A stretch of 64,000 nucleotides of DNA. Source: Pandoraea iniqua. GTDB lineage: Bacteria > Pseudomonadota > Gammaproteobacteria > Burkholderiales > Burkholderiaceae. This document shows positions 36,044 to 44,284 of the stretch, piece by piece. Both the position numbers and the translations under genes were made by a program. Each line of letters begins with the position of its first letter. The first letter of the stretch is position 1. Under the pieces are notes generated by a model. The model did not search any database. It was not told where the DNA came from and saw only the letters and a program-made list of their open reading frames with translations. Location: the NCBI RefSeq assembly GCF_902459685.1, contig NZ_CABPSF010000002.1, forward strand, positions 620,001-684,000. Direction: 5' to 3'.

Positions 36044-37543
36044 ATGCGCTTTCTAGCAACTGCCGTGTTTGCTGCGTTGACAGTAGTGGCCACATCTCCC
36101 GCTTTTGCGGCCGGGCCGGATTCGCGCTTCGACGCACTCGCCAATCTGCCATTCAATGGCGGATATCCGACAGCGCAGGGGATTGCGCAACTCAAGGATG
36201 AACTCACCTTTCAGCGCGGCGTGCAGGCCTACCTCTGGGCACTGCCGGCACTCAACATGTTGGGTATGCAGCGCGGTTCGGAAAAGACGTTCGGCAAGGG
36301 CTACAACGTGTTGCCCATCTGGAAAGACCGGCTGAATGCTAAAACGCTGGTAACCACACCGAACTCGGACGTTATATACGCGATGGGGTATCTCGACCTC
36401 AAGGCGGACGGCCCGATGGTCATCGAAGTGCCCAAGGGCCTACAAGGGATTCTGGACGACTTCTTTCAGCGCCCGATTTGTTCTGAGGGACCGATCGACG
36501 GGCGTGTCTGGTGCGGCGACGTCGGCCTACCCGGTCCTGACAAGGGGCAAGGTGGAAAATATCTGGTGCTGCCGCCAGATTACAAGGGCGAGATCCCACA
36601 GGGATATTTCGTGCTGCGGTCGCGCACTTATGGCGTATTCGTTTTCTGGCGCGGTTTCTTCAAAGATCCGTCCCAACTCGACGAGCCCGTCAAGGTGATG
36701 GAGCAGACGCGCATTTATCCATTGGGCAAACAGGCCGAAGCGAAGCCAATGCAGTTCCCGAACGCTTCAGGCGTGCCGGTCAACATGTTGTATCCCACGG
36801 ACGGAAGCGCGTTCGACCTGCTCGCGCAGTTCTTCGAGAACGAATACGCCGATCCGGCTGATATGGAAATGCGCGGCATGCTTGCCGCCATCGGCATTGA
36901 AAAGGGCAAACCTTTCAAACCGGACGCCCATACGCGCAGCCTGTTGGACAAAGCCGCCAAAACTGCCGCCAAGATGGGGCACGCCATTTCCTACGAGCCC
37001 CAGGCGATCGTGGAGAACGGCACCTGGTATCCGGATCGCCGCTGGCTCAACGTTTTCCCGGGCAACGCCACGTTTACCGCACCAACATTCAACTACATCG
37101 ATGCCCGCACGGGTTTCTTTACCAATGCCTACTCCACCAGCCCCGGCATGGCGGTTGAGATGGTCAACGTCGGCGCGAAGTATCCCGCGACCTTTGTCGA
37201 TGCGAAGGGTGCGTTTCTGTCCGGCGGCAAGGCTTACAAGCTGAGTCTGCCCAAGGACGTGCCGGCCGCGTTGTTCTGGTCCGTCACGATCTACGATTCG
37301 ATCACAGCATCGGGCGTCGATAACGGTCAGGCCTTCCCCTCGATCAACACGATGGATAAGCCCGCACAGAACGCCGACGGCAGTACTGATATCTATTTCG
37401 GCCCGAGTGCACCGGGCACCGGCAAGAACTGGCTGAAGACCCTGCCGGGAAAGGGCTACTTCGTCATCTTGCGTTTGTACGGGCCGACTCAGGCGTTCTT
37501 TGACAAGACCTGGAAGCCGGGTGATCTGCAACCCACCAAGTGA
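36044..37543 (+). CDS. Secreted DUF1254/DUF1214 protein, copy 1
   Basis: 499 residues from the ATG at 36044 with AAGGGGG upstream. Signal peptide MRFLATAVFAALTVVATSPAFAA, then DUF1254 (FQRGVQAYLWALPALNMLG; TTPNSDVIYAMGYLDLKADG) and C-terminal DUF1214 (LFWSVTIYDSITASGVDNGQ; DIYFGPSAPGTGKNW; YFVILRLYGPTQAFFDKTWK). Exported or periplasmic; no catalytic role is established for the family to my knowledge. Followed after 21 nt by a paralogue. Sits just after the AT-rich break behind selC. Confidence 0.85.
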   Translation: MRFLATAVFAALTVVATSPAFAAGPDSRFDALANLPFNGGYPTAQGIAQLKDELTFQRGVQAYLWALPALNMLGMQRGSEKTFGKGYNVLPIWKDRLNAKTLVTTPNSDVIYAMGYLDLKADGPMVIEVPKGLQGILDDFFQRPICSEGPIDGRVWCGDVGLPGPDKGQGGKYLVLPPDYKGEIPQGYFVLRSRTYGVFVFWRGFFKDPSQLDEPVKVMEQTRIYPLGKQAEAKPMQFPNASGVPVNMLYPTDGSAFDLLAQFFENEYADPADMEMRGMLAAIGIEKGKPFKPDAHTRSLLDKAAKTAAKMGHAISYEPQAIVENGTWYPDRRWLNVFPGNATFTAPTFNYIDARTGFFTNAYSTSPGMAVEMVNVGAKYPATFVDAKGAFLSGGKAYKLSLPKDVPAALFWSVTIYDSITASGVDNGQAFPSINTMDKPAQNADGSTDIYFGPSAPGTGKNWLKTLPGKGYFVILRLYGPTQAFFDKTWKPGDLQPTK

Positions 37544-37564
37544 CACTTCTTTTTTGGGGCGGAC

Positions 37565-39022
37565 ATGTTCAAAGCACCGAAATCAATGACTGTACTTGCG
37601 GCATTCGCTTTTAGCGTGGTCGGCACGCAAGTGCATGGCGCAGCCGAGGCGCTACCGTTCGGCAACGTCCAGATGGACGGAACGCTGCCCGCGCGCAGCG
37701 CCGTCCCGGGGTTGTTCGCAGAGCTGGATTTTCAACAGGCGACGCAAGCCTACCTTTGGGCGCTGCCGCTTGTGGCTTATGCCCAATGGCAGAAAGAGTC
37801 CTACGAAAAACTCGGTGCAAAACCGAATGACCTGGTGGTCTACACCACATGGAAAGACAAGCTAGGCATTCTCACGGCCAATGCGACAACACCGTACATT
37901 CTCGGATTTTCCGAGCTGGACAAATCCGGACCATTGGTCATCGATATGCCGGCCGGCCAGACAGCCGGTGGGGTAGGTGACTTCTGGCAACGGTCTCTGA
38001 TCGATTTGGGACAGACCGGGCCAGATAAAGGCCGAGGCGGCAAATATCTGATCCTGCCACCGGGTGTGAAAGCCCCTGCGGACGCGAAAGGGTATTACGT
38101 CGCACAGTCGCAGACGAACAACGTGTTGCTTGGCTTCCGGGTACTCGAGCCCGACCCGGCGAAAGCAAAAGCTATCGTCAGCAAGATCAAAGTGTATTCG
38201 TACCGTGATCGCCAGTCCCCACCCAATATGCGTCTTGTTTCGCCAGACGGCCGCGACTGGTCGGGCACCCAGCCAGATGGCATGGCCTACTGGCAGCGCT
38301 TGCACGAGATCATCCAGCGCGAGCCGGTGAACGAGCGCGATCGCTTTTACATGGCGATGCTGGCAAACCTCGGGATCGAGAAGGGCAAGCCTTTCAATCC
38401 CGACGAGCGTCAACGCAAGGCGCTGGAGCAAGGCGCCACGGCAGGCAAGCTGTTGGCGCAGACGAATACCTATGCGAAGCGATTTGAGAACGTAAATCAT
38501 TGGCCGGACCGGCGCTGGGAATATGCGTTGTTCATCAAGGACCCGTCGCAACGCGTGGCCAACTACGATCAGTTGCTTGAGCGCACGGCGTGGTTCTATG
38601 AGGCGTTGTCAGACACCAAGGGCATGATCTCCTCCACACCGGGGCTGGGACAGGCTTATCTCGGCGCGTACACCGACAAGAACGATGCCTGGCTCGATGG
38701 CGGCAAGAACTACAAGTTGCGTGTCGCCGCGAATCCGCCAGCGAAGCAGTTCTGGTCACTGACCGTCTACGACACTGACACGCGCCGCTTTGTGGAGAAT
38801 TCCAAGCAAAAATCGGATGTCTCCAGCCGCGAGAATCTACGGAAAAATGCCGACGGCTCGGTGGATCTTTACTTTGGCCCCAACCCGCCGCCGGGAGAGG
38901 AAAGCAATTGGGTGCAAACCGTGGCCGGTAAGCATTGGTTTGCCTATTTCCGTCTTTATGGGCCGACCGAGGCGTATTTTGACAAGCGCTGGAAGATGGA
39001 GGACATCACGGCAGGGTATTGA
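37565..39022 (+). CDS. Secreted DUF1254/DUF1214 protein, copy 2
   Basis: 485 residues, paralogous to the preceding gene over the whole length (FQQATQAYLWALPLVAYAQW; TANATTPYILGFSELDKSGP; FWSLTVYDTDTRRFVEN; YFRLYGPTEAYFDKRWKMED) but clearly diverged. Signal peptide MFKAPKSMTVLAAFAFSVVG ... GAA. The pair is probably cotranscribed (21-nt gap with a T-rich TTCTTTTTTGG before the start). Two different copies side by side suggest a two-component assembly or substrate diversification (inference). Convergent with the autotransporter gene 23 nt away. Confidence 0.85.
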   Translation: MFKAPKSMTVLAAFAFSVVGTQVHGAAEALPFGNVQMDGTLPARSAVPGLFAELDFQQATQAYLWALPLVAYAQWQKESYEKLGAKPNDLVVYTTWKDKLGILTANATTPYILGFSELDKSGPLVIDMPAGQTAGGVGDFWQRSLIDLGQTGPDKGRGGKYLILPPGVKAPADAKGYYVAQSQTNNVLLGFRVLEPDPAKAKAIVSKIKVYSYRDRQSPPNMRLVSPDGRDWSGTQPDGMAYWQRLHEIIQREPVNERDRFYMAMLANLGIEKGKPFNPDERQRKALEQGATAGKLLAQTNTYAKRFENVNHWPDRRWEYALFIKDPSQRVANYDQLLERTAWFYEALSDTKGMISSTPGLGQAYLGAYTDKNDAWLDGGKNYKLRVAANPPAKQFWSLTVYDTDTRRFVENSKQKSDVSSRENLRKNADGSVDLYFGPNPPPGEESNWVQTVAGKHWFAYFRLYGPTEAYFDKRWKMEDITAGY

Positions 39023-39045
39023 TTTCTGCATGTTCACCCTTTGCC

Positions 39046-41736
39046 TCACCACGTCCAGCGCAGACCAAGCGTGGCAGACACCGACTGCTGTCTCGTCGCG
39101 TCGAGTTGCGTCAGGTACGCGAGGGTGGCGTAGACGCTGGCGGCTTTGTTGAAGCGGCCTGCCACGCCGATCCCGAATTGCGCCGCTGTGCTGTTGGCGC
39201 TCGTCACGACCGGCGTCGTGCCGCCAAAGAGAACGCGGCCGTCGTTGCCGAATGCGTGCAGCAGATTGAATAACAAATACGGCCGCAGCAGACCCCGCGC
39301 ACCGTCGTAATTTGCCTCGAGCCGTGCCCCGATGCGCGCCAGCCAGCTATTCACATTGTTGAATCCAACGCTCGAAATCCCATCGTTGAAATCGTCGATC
39401 GCCTGACGCTGCCAGACGATTTGCGCCTGCGGTTCGAGCGCCAGCGTTTCGGTCAGCGCAATCGGCCATCCGGTTTCGAGAGAGGCCGCGAGCCCTTTGC
39501 CGTGAACGTTCTGGTTGAGTCCGCTGATCGGCTTCGATTGAAATTGCATCGCGGACGCGAGTACCACGGCGTCGGTATACGCACCGCCCGGCATCACGTG
39601 CGTCCAGTAAAGACCCGCGCTGTACATGTCCAACGCCAATGTGCCCGCGTGGGTGTCGGGCATGCCTAGCGCCAGCCCCTGAACGTCGCCCGATGCGCGG
39701 GTCCATCCGCCGAGCACGCCGACGTGATCGGCATGGCCGGTGTCGCTGCGTCCGGCAAAGAGGTCGTGTCCGATCTGTATGCCGCCGATATTGCCGTCGA
39801 ACTGGGGCGTCACGTCGCCTTTCGCGCGCAGCTGCTCGGTTTGCCCCCAGACCCGGGCCCAGCCATCGGTCAGCCACCCACGCTCGTCGAGCAATCCCTG
39901 CTGGCCCTGCCGTTCGTGGAATGTCGCCAACTGGGCGAAGCCTGCGGTTCGGCCCAGCTCCGGCATCATCGAGTAGACGGGGACTTCGATTCGATAGATG
40001 GGCAGAGGGTCGTCACCCGGATGGAGCGTCGCAGTCGGCGGGGTGCCGACGGCTGCTGTCGGGGGTGGGACTACTTCGGTTTCCGGTTCTCCGGTGACGG
40101 GATCGATCACGGTCACGACGACTTCCTCAGACGTCGGGACAGTCGAGCGCAAATACCAACTGTTGGCGCTGTTGGCAGTGGTGCCGCCTTTGTAAAGGAA
40201 GTACGTGTAGGCACCCGCGCTGACCGGCGCACCCAATGAAAACGCCGAGCCTGACGACGTGGTGCCGCCGACGGCCTGCACGACGGGAATGCCATTGCCG
40301 GTGGTGAGCGCGCCGAGGCCGCCGAGATTGTTGATGGCAACGGTCGTGCTGCCGCCGATCGTGCCCCCACTCACCGTGAGTGGGGCAACGCGTGAACTGT
40401 CGTTGCCAAGCACCGAGTCGACGAGGAGCTTGCCGCCTTGACCGGTGTAGTTGCCGGCAATGGTCAGCGTGCCGTTGCCCGCGCCATCGCCGGGATGAAC
40501 AGTGCCCAGATTCGTCACGTTGCCGGTCAGCGTGCCGGTACCCGTCAGGGTGGCGCCGGCCGCAACCGTCGTCGTCGCGCCGCCCAACGTACCGGTCAGG
40601 TTGAAGATGCCGCTTTGCAGTTGGGCGTTGTTGAAATTGCCGCTGCCGCTCCACGTCCAGTTGTCGCCTTGCGCGAGCAGAGTGCCGAAATTGATGAACG
40701 GATTACTGGCCGTTCCCGTGCCTTGCAACACCAGCGTGCTCACGGCGCTCGCGCCACCGTCTGCGGTGCCGACGATCTGCGAGCCGGTTTGCAACGTCAA
40801 TGTGTTCGAGCGGGCCGCGGGGTTCATGAAAATGGCGGTCCCGACGTTGCTCTGAATCAGGCCGGCATTGGTGATCGAGATCGTGCCATTTACGGTGCGC
40901 ACGCCGTAACCCTGCTGGCTGATGATCTGTCCGCCCGCCTGATTGACGATGGTGCCGGTGAAACCCGCGCCGGTATTCGACACTACGGCGTCGCTGCTGA
41001 TACCTCGAGCCTCGACATAGCCGCTGTTGGTGAACGTGATGTTGTTGCCTTGCATGAAGACGGTGAACGACCGGCTGGAGGGCGTGCCGCCGGTGGTGAT
41101 CAGCGTGCCGGTATTGGTCAGCGTGCTCTGCCCGCCGGTCGAACTCATTGCGCGGCTGCCCGAGCCGGTGGCGGTGATGGTCCCTGTGTTCAGGAACGTC
41201 GTGAATTGCCCGAGCGACGACGACTGGCCCCACGACGCTGTCATGCCATAGCTGTTGGGGCCCGAGAGCGTGATCGTTCCGTTGTTCGTGATCGACCCGT
41301 TGTTGCCGTTCAGCGCCATGGCGTCGTTATTGGCACCACTGGTCGTAATGGTGCCGGTCGACGTATTGACGAGGGTGTTGCCGTTGTTCTGGCCCAGCAT
41401 CGCGGCGCCACGTCCCGTCGACGAGGAGCCGGACAGGCTAAGCGCGCCGGCGTTGGAAATCGTGCTGGCGGTGTCGACAGTGATGATCGCGAGATTCGGG
41501 GTGCCACGAATCAGGGAAACGGTGCTTCCCGGCGTGACGTTGACGGTGACGTTGGTGCTGCCGCTTTGCGCGAGGACCGCGCCGCCGCTGCCCGTGCAGG
41601 TGACCGTGGTATTGCTGGATGGGTTCAGGTTATCGCAAGCGGCATGGGCGGTGCCGAGCGTGCAAAGCGGAATGGCGAAGAGCAGCGGTTTTAAGGGGAC
41701 AGGGCAGGTACGGTTTGCAAGCGCCGTGGCATTCAT
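39046..41736 (-). CDS. Autotransporter (type Va) with Ser/Thr/Gly-rich beta-helix passenger
   Basis: 896 residues from the ATG at 41736, preceded at 7 nt by GGGAG. Signal peptide ending THAHA-like at GTAHAACDN. The passenger (about 35-600) consists of loosely repeated ITNNGTITLSG-type units (GTITTSGANN, GTITATGSGS, GTLITTGG), the polymorphic beta-helix pattern, then a PATR-like segment (GTLTGNVTNLGTVHPGDGAG), a linker rich in Val/Glu/Pro, and a C-terminal autotransporter barrel (about 635-896) ending in the aromatic LGLRWTW. It displays or secretes the passenger at the cell surface; adhesin or biofilm roles are typical but not shown. No protease triad was noticed. Confidence 0.88.
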   Translation of the reverse strand: MNATALANRTCPVPLKPLLFAIPLCTLGTAHAACDNLNPSSNTTVTCTGSGGAVLAQSGSTNVTVNVTPGSTVSLIRGTPNLAIITVDTASTISNAGALSLSGSSSTGRGAAMLGQNNGNTLVNTSTGTITTSGANNDAMALNGNNGSITNNGTITLSGPNSYGMTASWGQSSSLGQFTTFLNTGTITATGSGSRAMSSTGGQSTLTNTGTLITTGGTPSSRSFTVFMQGNNITFTNSGYVEARGISSDAVVSNTGAGFTGTIVNQAGGQIISQQGYGVRTVNGTISITNAGLIQSNVGTAIFMNPAARSNTLTLQTGSQIVGTADGGASAVSTLVLQGTGTASNPFINFGTLLAQGDNWTWSGSGNFNNAQLQSGIFNLTGTLGGATTTVAAGATLTGTGTLTGNVTNLGTVHPGDGAGNGTLTIAGNYTGQGGKLLVDSVLGNDSSRVAPLTVSGGTIGGSTTVAINNLGGLGALTTGNGIPVVQAVGGTTSSGSAFSLGAPVSAGAYTYFLYKGGTTANSANSWYLRSTVPTSEEVVVTVIDPVTGEPETEVVPPPTAAVGTPPTATLHPGDDPLPIYRIEVPVYSMMPELGRTAGFAQLATFHERQGQQGLLDERGWLTDGWARVWGQTEQLRAKGDVTPQFDGNIGGIQIGHDLFAGRSDTGHADHVGVLGGWTRASGDVQGLALGMPDTHAGTLALDMYSAGLYWTHVMPGGAYTDAVVLASAMQFQSKPISGLNQNVHGKGLAASLETGWPIALTETLALEPQAQIVWQRQAIDDFNDGISSVGFNNVNSWLARIGARLEANYDGARGLLRPYLLFNLLHAFGNDGRVLFGGTTPVVTSANSTAAQFGIGVAGRFNKAASVYATLAYLTQLDATRQQSVSATLGLRWTW

Positions 41737-41819
41737 AGGCACGCTCCCAGGACAATTTTCTTGATTAAAGAAGAATCCCCCGTGGCTAAAATTTATGCCG
41801 TAGGCGCACCAATTTCAAT

Positions 41820-41845
41820 CACCTGTTGTGCCCATGTCACAGGTG
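41820..41845. promoter_or_regulatory. Inverted repeat upstream of the autotransporter
   Basis: CACCTGT (41820-41826) and ACAGGTG (41839-41845), 12 nt apart, about 85-110 nt upstream of the autotransporter start. Spacing places equivalent faces about two helical turns apart, as for a dimeric regulator; it could equally be a transcript hairpin. Confidence 0.35.
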
Positions 41846-41950
41846 TTATTCACCTCGATCTTTGCCTTGATGCCGATGCTGTCTTGAAGTAATTGACCAC
41901 TCATGCTTCCTCGGACGCGAAGTATGAGTGGCTGGACAATGCCTCGCTAT

Positions 41951-42313
41951 TTATTCCTTGCAACGCGGGTCCCAGCGAGGTTCGCGCGTTATCTCATGCG
42001 CAGGCAGATATTCACCGGTTTTGGCAAATCGGTATGGGCCGTAGCCGGCGTCAAACCATTGCTTTACGGAATAACCGTGAAGCGATTTCAGTTCCCGATC
42101 GGTGTGATGCCAATGCGGGGGAATCACGGCGAAGAACAGATCATTCGCGATTCGCTTGGCACGAATTGGCAGTGCTGCTACCGCGTGCCTCACGGTTCCG
42201 GGACGCGCGAGCGAGTCGGCATCCGGGTGGGTCAGCAAGAACCGAAATCCATGCGCCGCCTGACCAAAGTTGAGCGCGGAATGCTTAACGTATTCCTCGA
42301 AAAACGAAAACAT
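41951..42313 (-). CDS. Hypothetical protein, 120 residues
   Basis: Not recognised. ATG at 42313 preceded by GAGGT with 6-nt spacing, and codon choice looks natural for this genome. The sequence is His/Tyr/aromatic-rich in its second half (IPPHWHHTDRELKSLHGYSV, then KQWFDAGYGPYRFAKTGEYL), with no signal peptide or membrane span. An ORF overlaps on the plus strand (41903-42316) but lacks a ribosome-binding site, so the minus strand is preferred. It lies in the accessory segment between the autotransporter and hicAB. Confidence 0.45.
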   Translation of the reverse strand: MFSFFEEYVKHSALNFGQAAHGFRFLLTHPDADSLARPGTVRHAVAALPIRAKRIANDLFFAVIPPHWHHTDRELKSLHGYSVKQWFDAGYGPYRFAKTGEYLPAHEITREPRWDPRCKE

Positions 42314-42422
42314 TAGAGACCTCGATATGAGTATTTGAATTGGAGGGTTTCATATCGTTGATTTGAGGCATGTTCGTTCTCCGGGATAGGTTGTTTCGCG
42401 CGTAGTCCCGATCTAATCGGAG

Positions 42423-42827
42423 CTACGCCTCATGCACGATCGCCGCCATGGCAACACGTGCAAGAAAGCCACTTCGTGTTTCGTGGCGTTTCGCAACATA
42501 GGCATCGATCTTGTGCAGGACGAAGCGCGGAAAGCTCACATTGATACGTTCTGGCTTGCTGTCGAGCTTGCTGATGTCGACATCGGCGAACGCCCAGATC
42601 GCATCGGCGAACGCTTCCTGTTTTGCCAGATCTTCAATGGCCGAGCAAGTCAATGAGACTTCTTCGCCCTGTGCTATCAGCGTTTCAATGTGACCACTGA
42701 TCGCCTCTTTGGCATTTCGGATGGCTTCATCTATGGTGTCGCCCCAAGAGAAGCAGCCCGGCACGTCGGGCACGGTAACACCGTAGGTGCTCCCTTCGTC
42801 CTTATGAATTGCGATGGGAAATTCCAT
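42423..42827 (-). CDS. hicB: HicB-family antitoxin
   Basis: 134 residues from the ATG at 42827 (MEFPIAIHKDEGSTYGVTVP). The N-terminal part is the HicB partial-RNase-H-fold domain (VPDVPGCFSWGDTIDEAIRN, AKEAISGHIETL). The C-terminal part (ERINVSFPRFVLHKIDAYVA, SGFLARVAMAAI) looks like a ribbon-helix-helix DNA-binding module. It neutralises HicA and represses the operon. Follows hicA by 53 nt, the usual toxin-first order. Confidence 0.88.
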   Translation of the reverse strand: MEFPIAIHKDEGSTYGVTVPDVPGCFSWGDTIDEAIRNAKEAISGHIETLIAQGEEVSLTCSAIEDLAKQEAFADAIWAFADVDISKLDSKPERINVSFPRFVLHKIDAYVAKRHETRSGFLARVAMAAIVHEA

Positions 42828-42880
42828 GTGTGCACTCCCACAATTTTTGTCAGATCGCGCTATCGAAAAAACCACCGGCC

Positions 42881-43060
42881 TCACAGGCCGGCGGTTTTCA
42901 GGATGCTTCTTACAGTACCGACTGGCAGATCCTTTTTCGGGTGAGGCACCGTCACAAGGAGCGGCTTCGTCGGGTGTTTGAAGTGGTGGTGGCTGCCGGT
43001 AATACGAACCAACTTCCAGCCGTCCTCATCGAGCATCCGGATCAGTTTCGATGAGTTCAT
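42881..43060 (-). CDS. hicA: HicA-family mRNA interferase toxin
   Basis: 59 residues from the ATG at 43060, the normal size. dsRBD-like HicA fold with the catalytic His in GSHHHFKHP and the family pattern SSKLIRMLDEDGWKLVRITG; ends HPKKDLPVGTVRSILKTAGL. Cleaves mRNA when HicB is lost. The open frame continues to 43159, but that would run through the operator repeats. Confidence 0.9.
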   Translation of the reverse strand: MNSSKLIRMLDEDGWKLVRITGSHHHFKHPTKPLLVTVPHPKKDLPVGTVRSILKTAGL

Positions 43061-43080
43061 CGGTATCTCCGGTGTTCGAG

Positions 43081-43136
43081 TGTGTAAATATACACAAAAA
43101 CCAGAGATTTTCAATGAAAATGTGTAATTGTGTGTA
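43081..43136. promoter_or_regulatory. hicAB operator: repeated TGTGTA elements
   Basis: A perfect inverted repeat TGTGTA-AATA-TACACA (43081-43096) starts 21 nt upstream of hicA. A second unit TGTGTA-ATTG-TGTGTA (43121-43136) repeats the half site with the same 4-nt gap but as a direct repeat. Sites of this kind suit binding of a HicB RHH dimer and its HicA complex for conditional autorepression. Confidence 0.6.
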
Positions 43137-43184
43137 TTTATTGGCGACGCTAACGGCACCCAGCTAAGGACTGGTCATCAAGTG

Positions 43185-44150
43185 TCACCCACCCACCTTG
43201 CGCTTCCTCGCGGGCGCCTTCTTCCCACTCGTCGCCGGCCCGCCGCCGCCGTCTTGTTCCCGCAACGTCCCCGCCAGTTCCACGAACAATTTCACCCGTG
43301 AGTTTGCGTCGCCGTAGCGGTGGCCGATGTACAGCGTTGTCGTCGTGTCCGTATCTGCGAAGTCGCGAAACACGACACCGGGTACCGCGATGGCGTTCAG
43401 CGACGCGGGCACGATGGTGACGCCAAGCCCGGTTGCCGTGAGCCCAATCAGTGTCGAGGCCTGCTGCGCCTCCTGCACGATCTTCGGCTCGAACCCGCGT
43501 TTGGCGCACAGCGCATGAATCTGCGCGAACATCACCACACCCGCCGAGCGCGGATACGCGATGAACGCCTCGTCGCGCAAATCGGCAATCCGCACCTTGG
43601 CCGCCTTCGCCAACGGATGTCCGGCATGCATCGCCAACACCAGCGGCTCGACGACCAACGGCGTCAGTACCAACGACGACGGCGCCGGTTGCTGCGCATC
43701 GAGGCGCAATAACGCGACATCGATTTCGCGCGCTTCCAATGCATCGAGCTGTCGCGACGACGGCAACTCGTGCAACTGAACCTGCACCTTCGGCCGTTGC
43801 TTGCGGTAGGCGTGAATCAATTGCGGAAACACGGGCGACAGCGACGACGCGTTCGTGAACCCCACGCGCAACCGTCCCACCTCACCGCTCACCGTCTGCC
43901 ACACCGATTCACGCGCGTGCTCGATATGCGCGAGGATCGCTGGTGCCTGTGCCGCCAGCGCAATACCCGCCTCGGTCAGCGAGACCGAGCGCCGGGTGCG
44001 GTGAAACAGACGCGCTCCCAACGATTCTTCAAGCGCCTGAATCGCCAGACTCAGCGGCGCCTGCGTGATCCCAAGCCGCTCGGCGCTGCGCCGGAAATGC
44101 AACTCCTCAGCTAGCACCGCAAAGTACTCCAGATGCCGAATATTCATCAT
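43185..44150 (-). CDS. LysR-family regulator of the aldolase cluster
   Basis: 321 residues. HTH at 1-60 (IRHLEYFAVLAEELHFRRSA, ERLGITQAPLSLAIQALEES) places it in the CatR/BenM-like branch of LysR regulators of aromatic catabolism; effector domain at 90-295. The last 22 residues are a basic Gly/Lys/Arg tail (GKKAPARKRKVGG). Divergent from the HpcH/HpaI aldolase gene with two palindromic elements in the 134-nt gap. Expected to activate the cluster in response to its substrate. Confidence 0.9.
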   Translation of the reverse strand: MMNIRHLEYFAVLAEELHFRRSAERLGITQAPLSLAIQALEESLGARLFHRTRRSVSLTEAGIALAAQAPAILAHIEHARESVWQTVSGEVGRLRVGFTNASSLSPVFPQLIHAYRKQRPKVQVQLHELPSSRQLDALEAREIDVALLRLDAQQPAPSSLVLTPLVVEPLVLAMHAGHPLAKAAKVRIADLRDEAFIAYPRSAGVVMFAQIHALCAKRGFEPKIVQEAQQASTLIGLTATGLGVTIVPASLNAIAVPGVVFRDFADTDTTTTLYIGHRYGDANSRVKLFVELAGTLREQDGGGGPATSGKKAPARKRKVGG

Positions 44151-44172
44151 CGCCCGGTGCCTTTCATTGATT

Positions 44173-44186
44173 TGATTTGCAAATCA
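44173..44186. promoter_or_regulatory. Palindrome TGATTTGCAAATCA, LysR operator candidate
   Basis: Perfect 14-bp palindrome 23 nt from the LysR start in the divergent gap to the aldolase gene. Likely the recognition (autoregulatory) site. Confidence 0.5.
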
Positions 44187-44193
44187 TTAACGT

Positions 44194-44216
44194 GATTTCA
44201 AAGAATAAATGAAATC
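44194..44216. promoter_or_regulatory. Inverted repeat GATTTCA-N9-TGAAATC, LysR operator candidate
   Basis: 7-bp arms 9 nt apart; the T-N11-A arrangement inside (TTTCA...TGAAA) fits LysR boxes. Located 8 nt after the 14-bp palindrome and 69 nt ahead of the aldolase ATG, as expected for an activation site. Confidence 0.5.
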
Positions 44217-44284
44217 GATTGGCGGGGCCATACTGTCACGAAACCACTCAAACGAAACCAAGCCCCAAGGGCTTCGGAGACAGC

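Noticed and set aside
40438-41694. A 418-codon plus-strand frame inside the autotransporter
   Set aside because: Arises from the repetitive Thr/Gly/Asn codons of the passenger; no start signal or recognisable domain.
41903-42316. Plus-strand ORF overlapping the orphan gene
   Set aside because: No ribosome-binding site, while the minus-strand frame has GAGGT at correct spacing and better codon use.
35447-43184. Duplicate of the selC 3' end as an attachment site at the far edge of the accessory segment
   Set aside because: I looked for repeats of the T-arm/acceptor sequence in the rest of the window and saw none, so the island boundary cannot be set this way.
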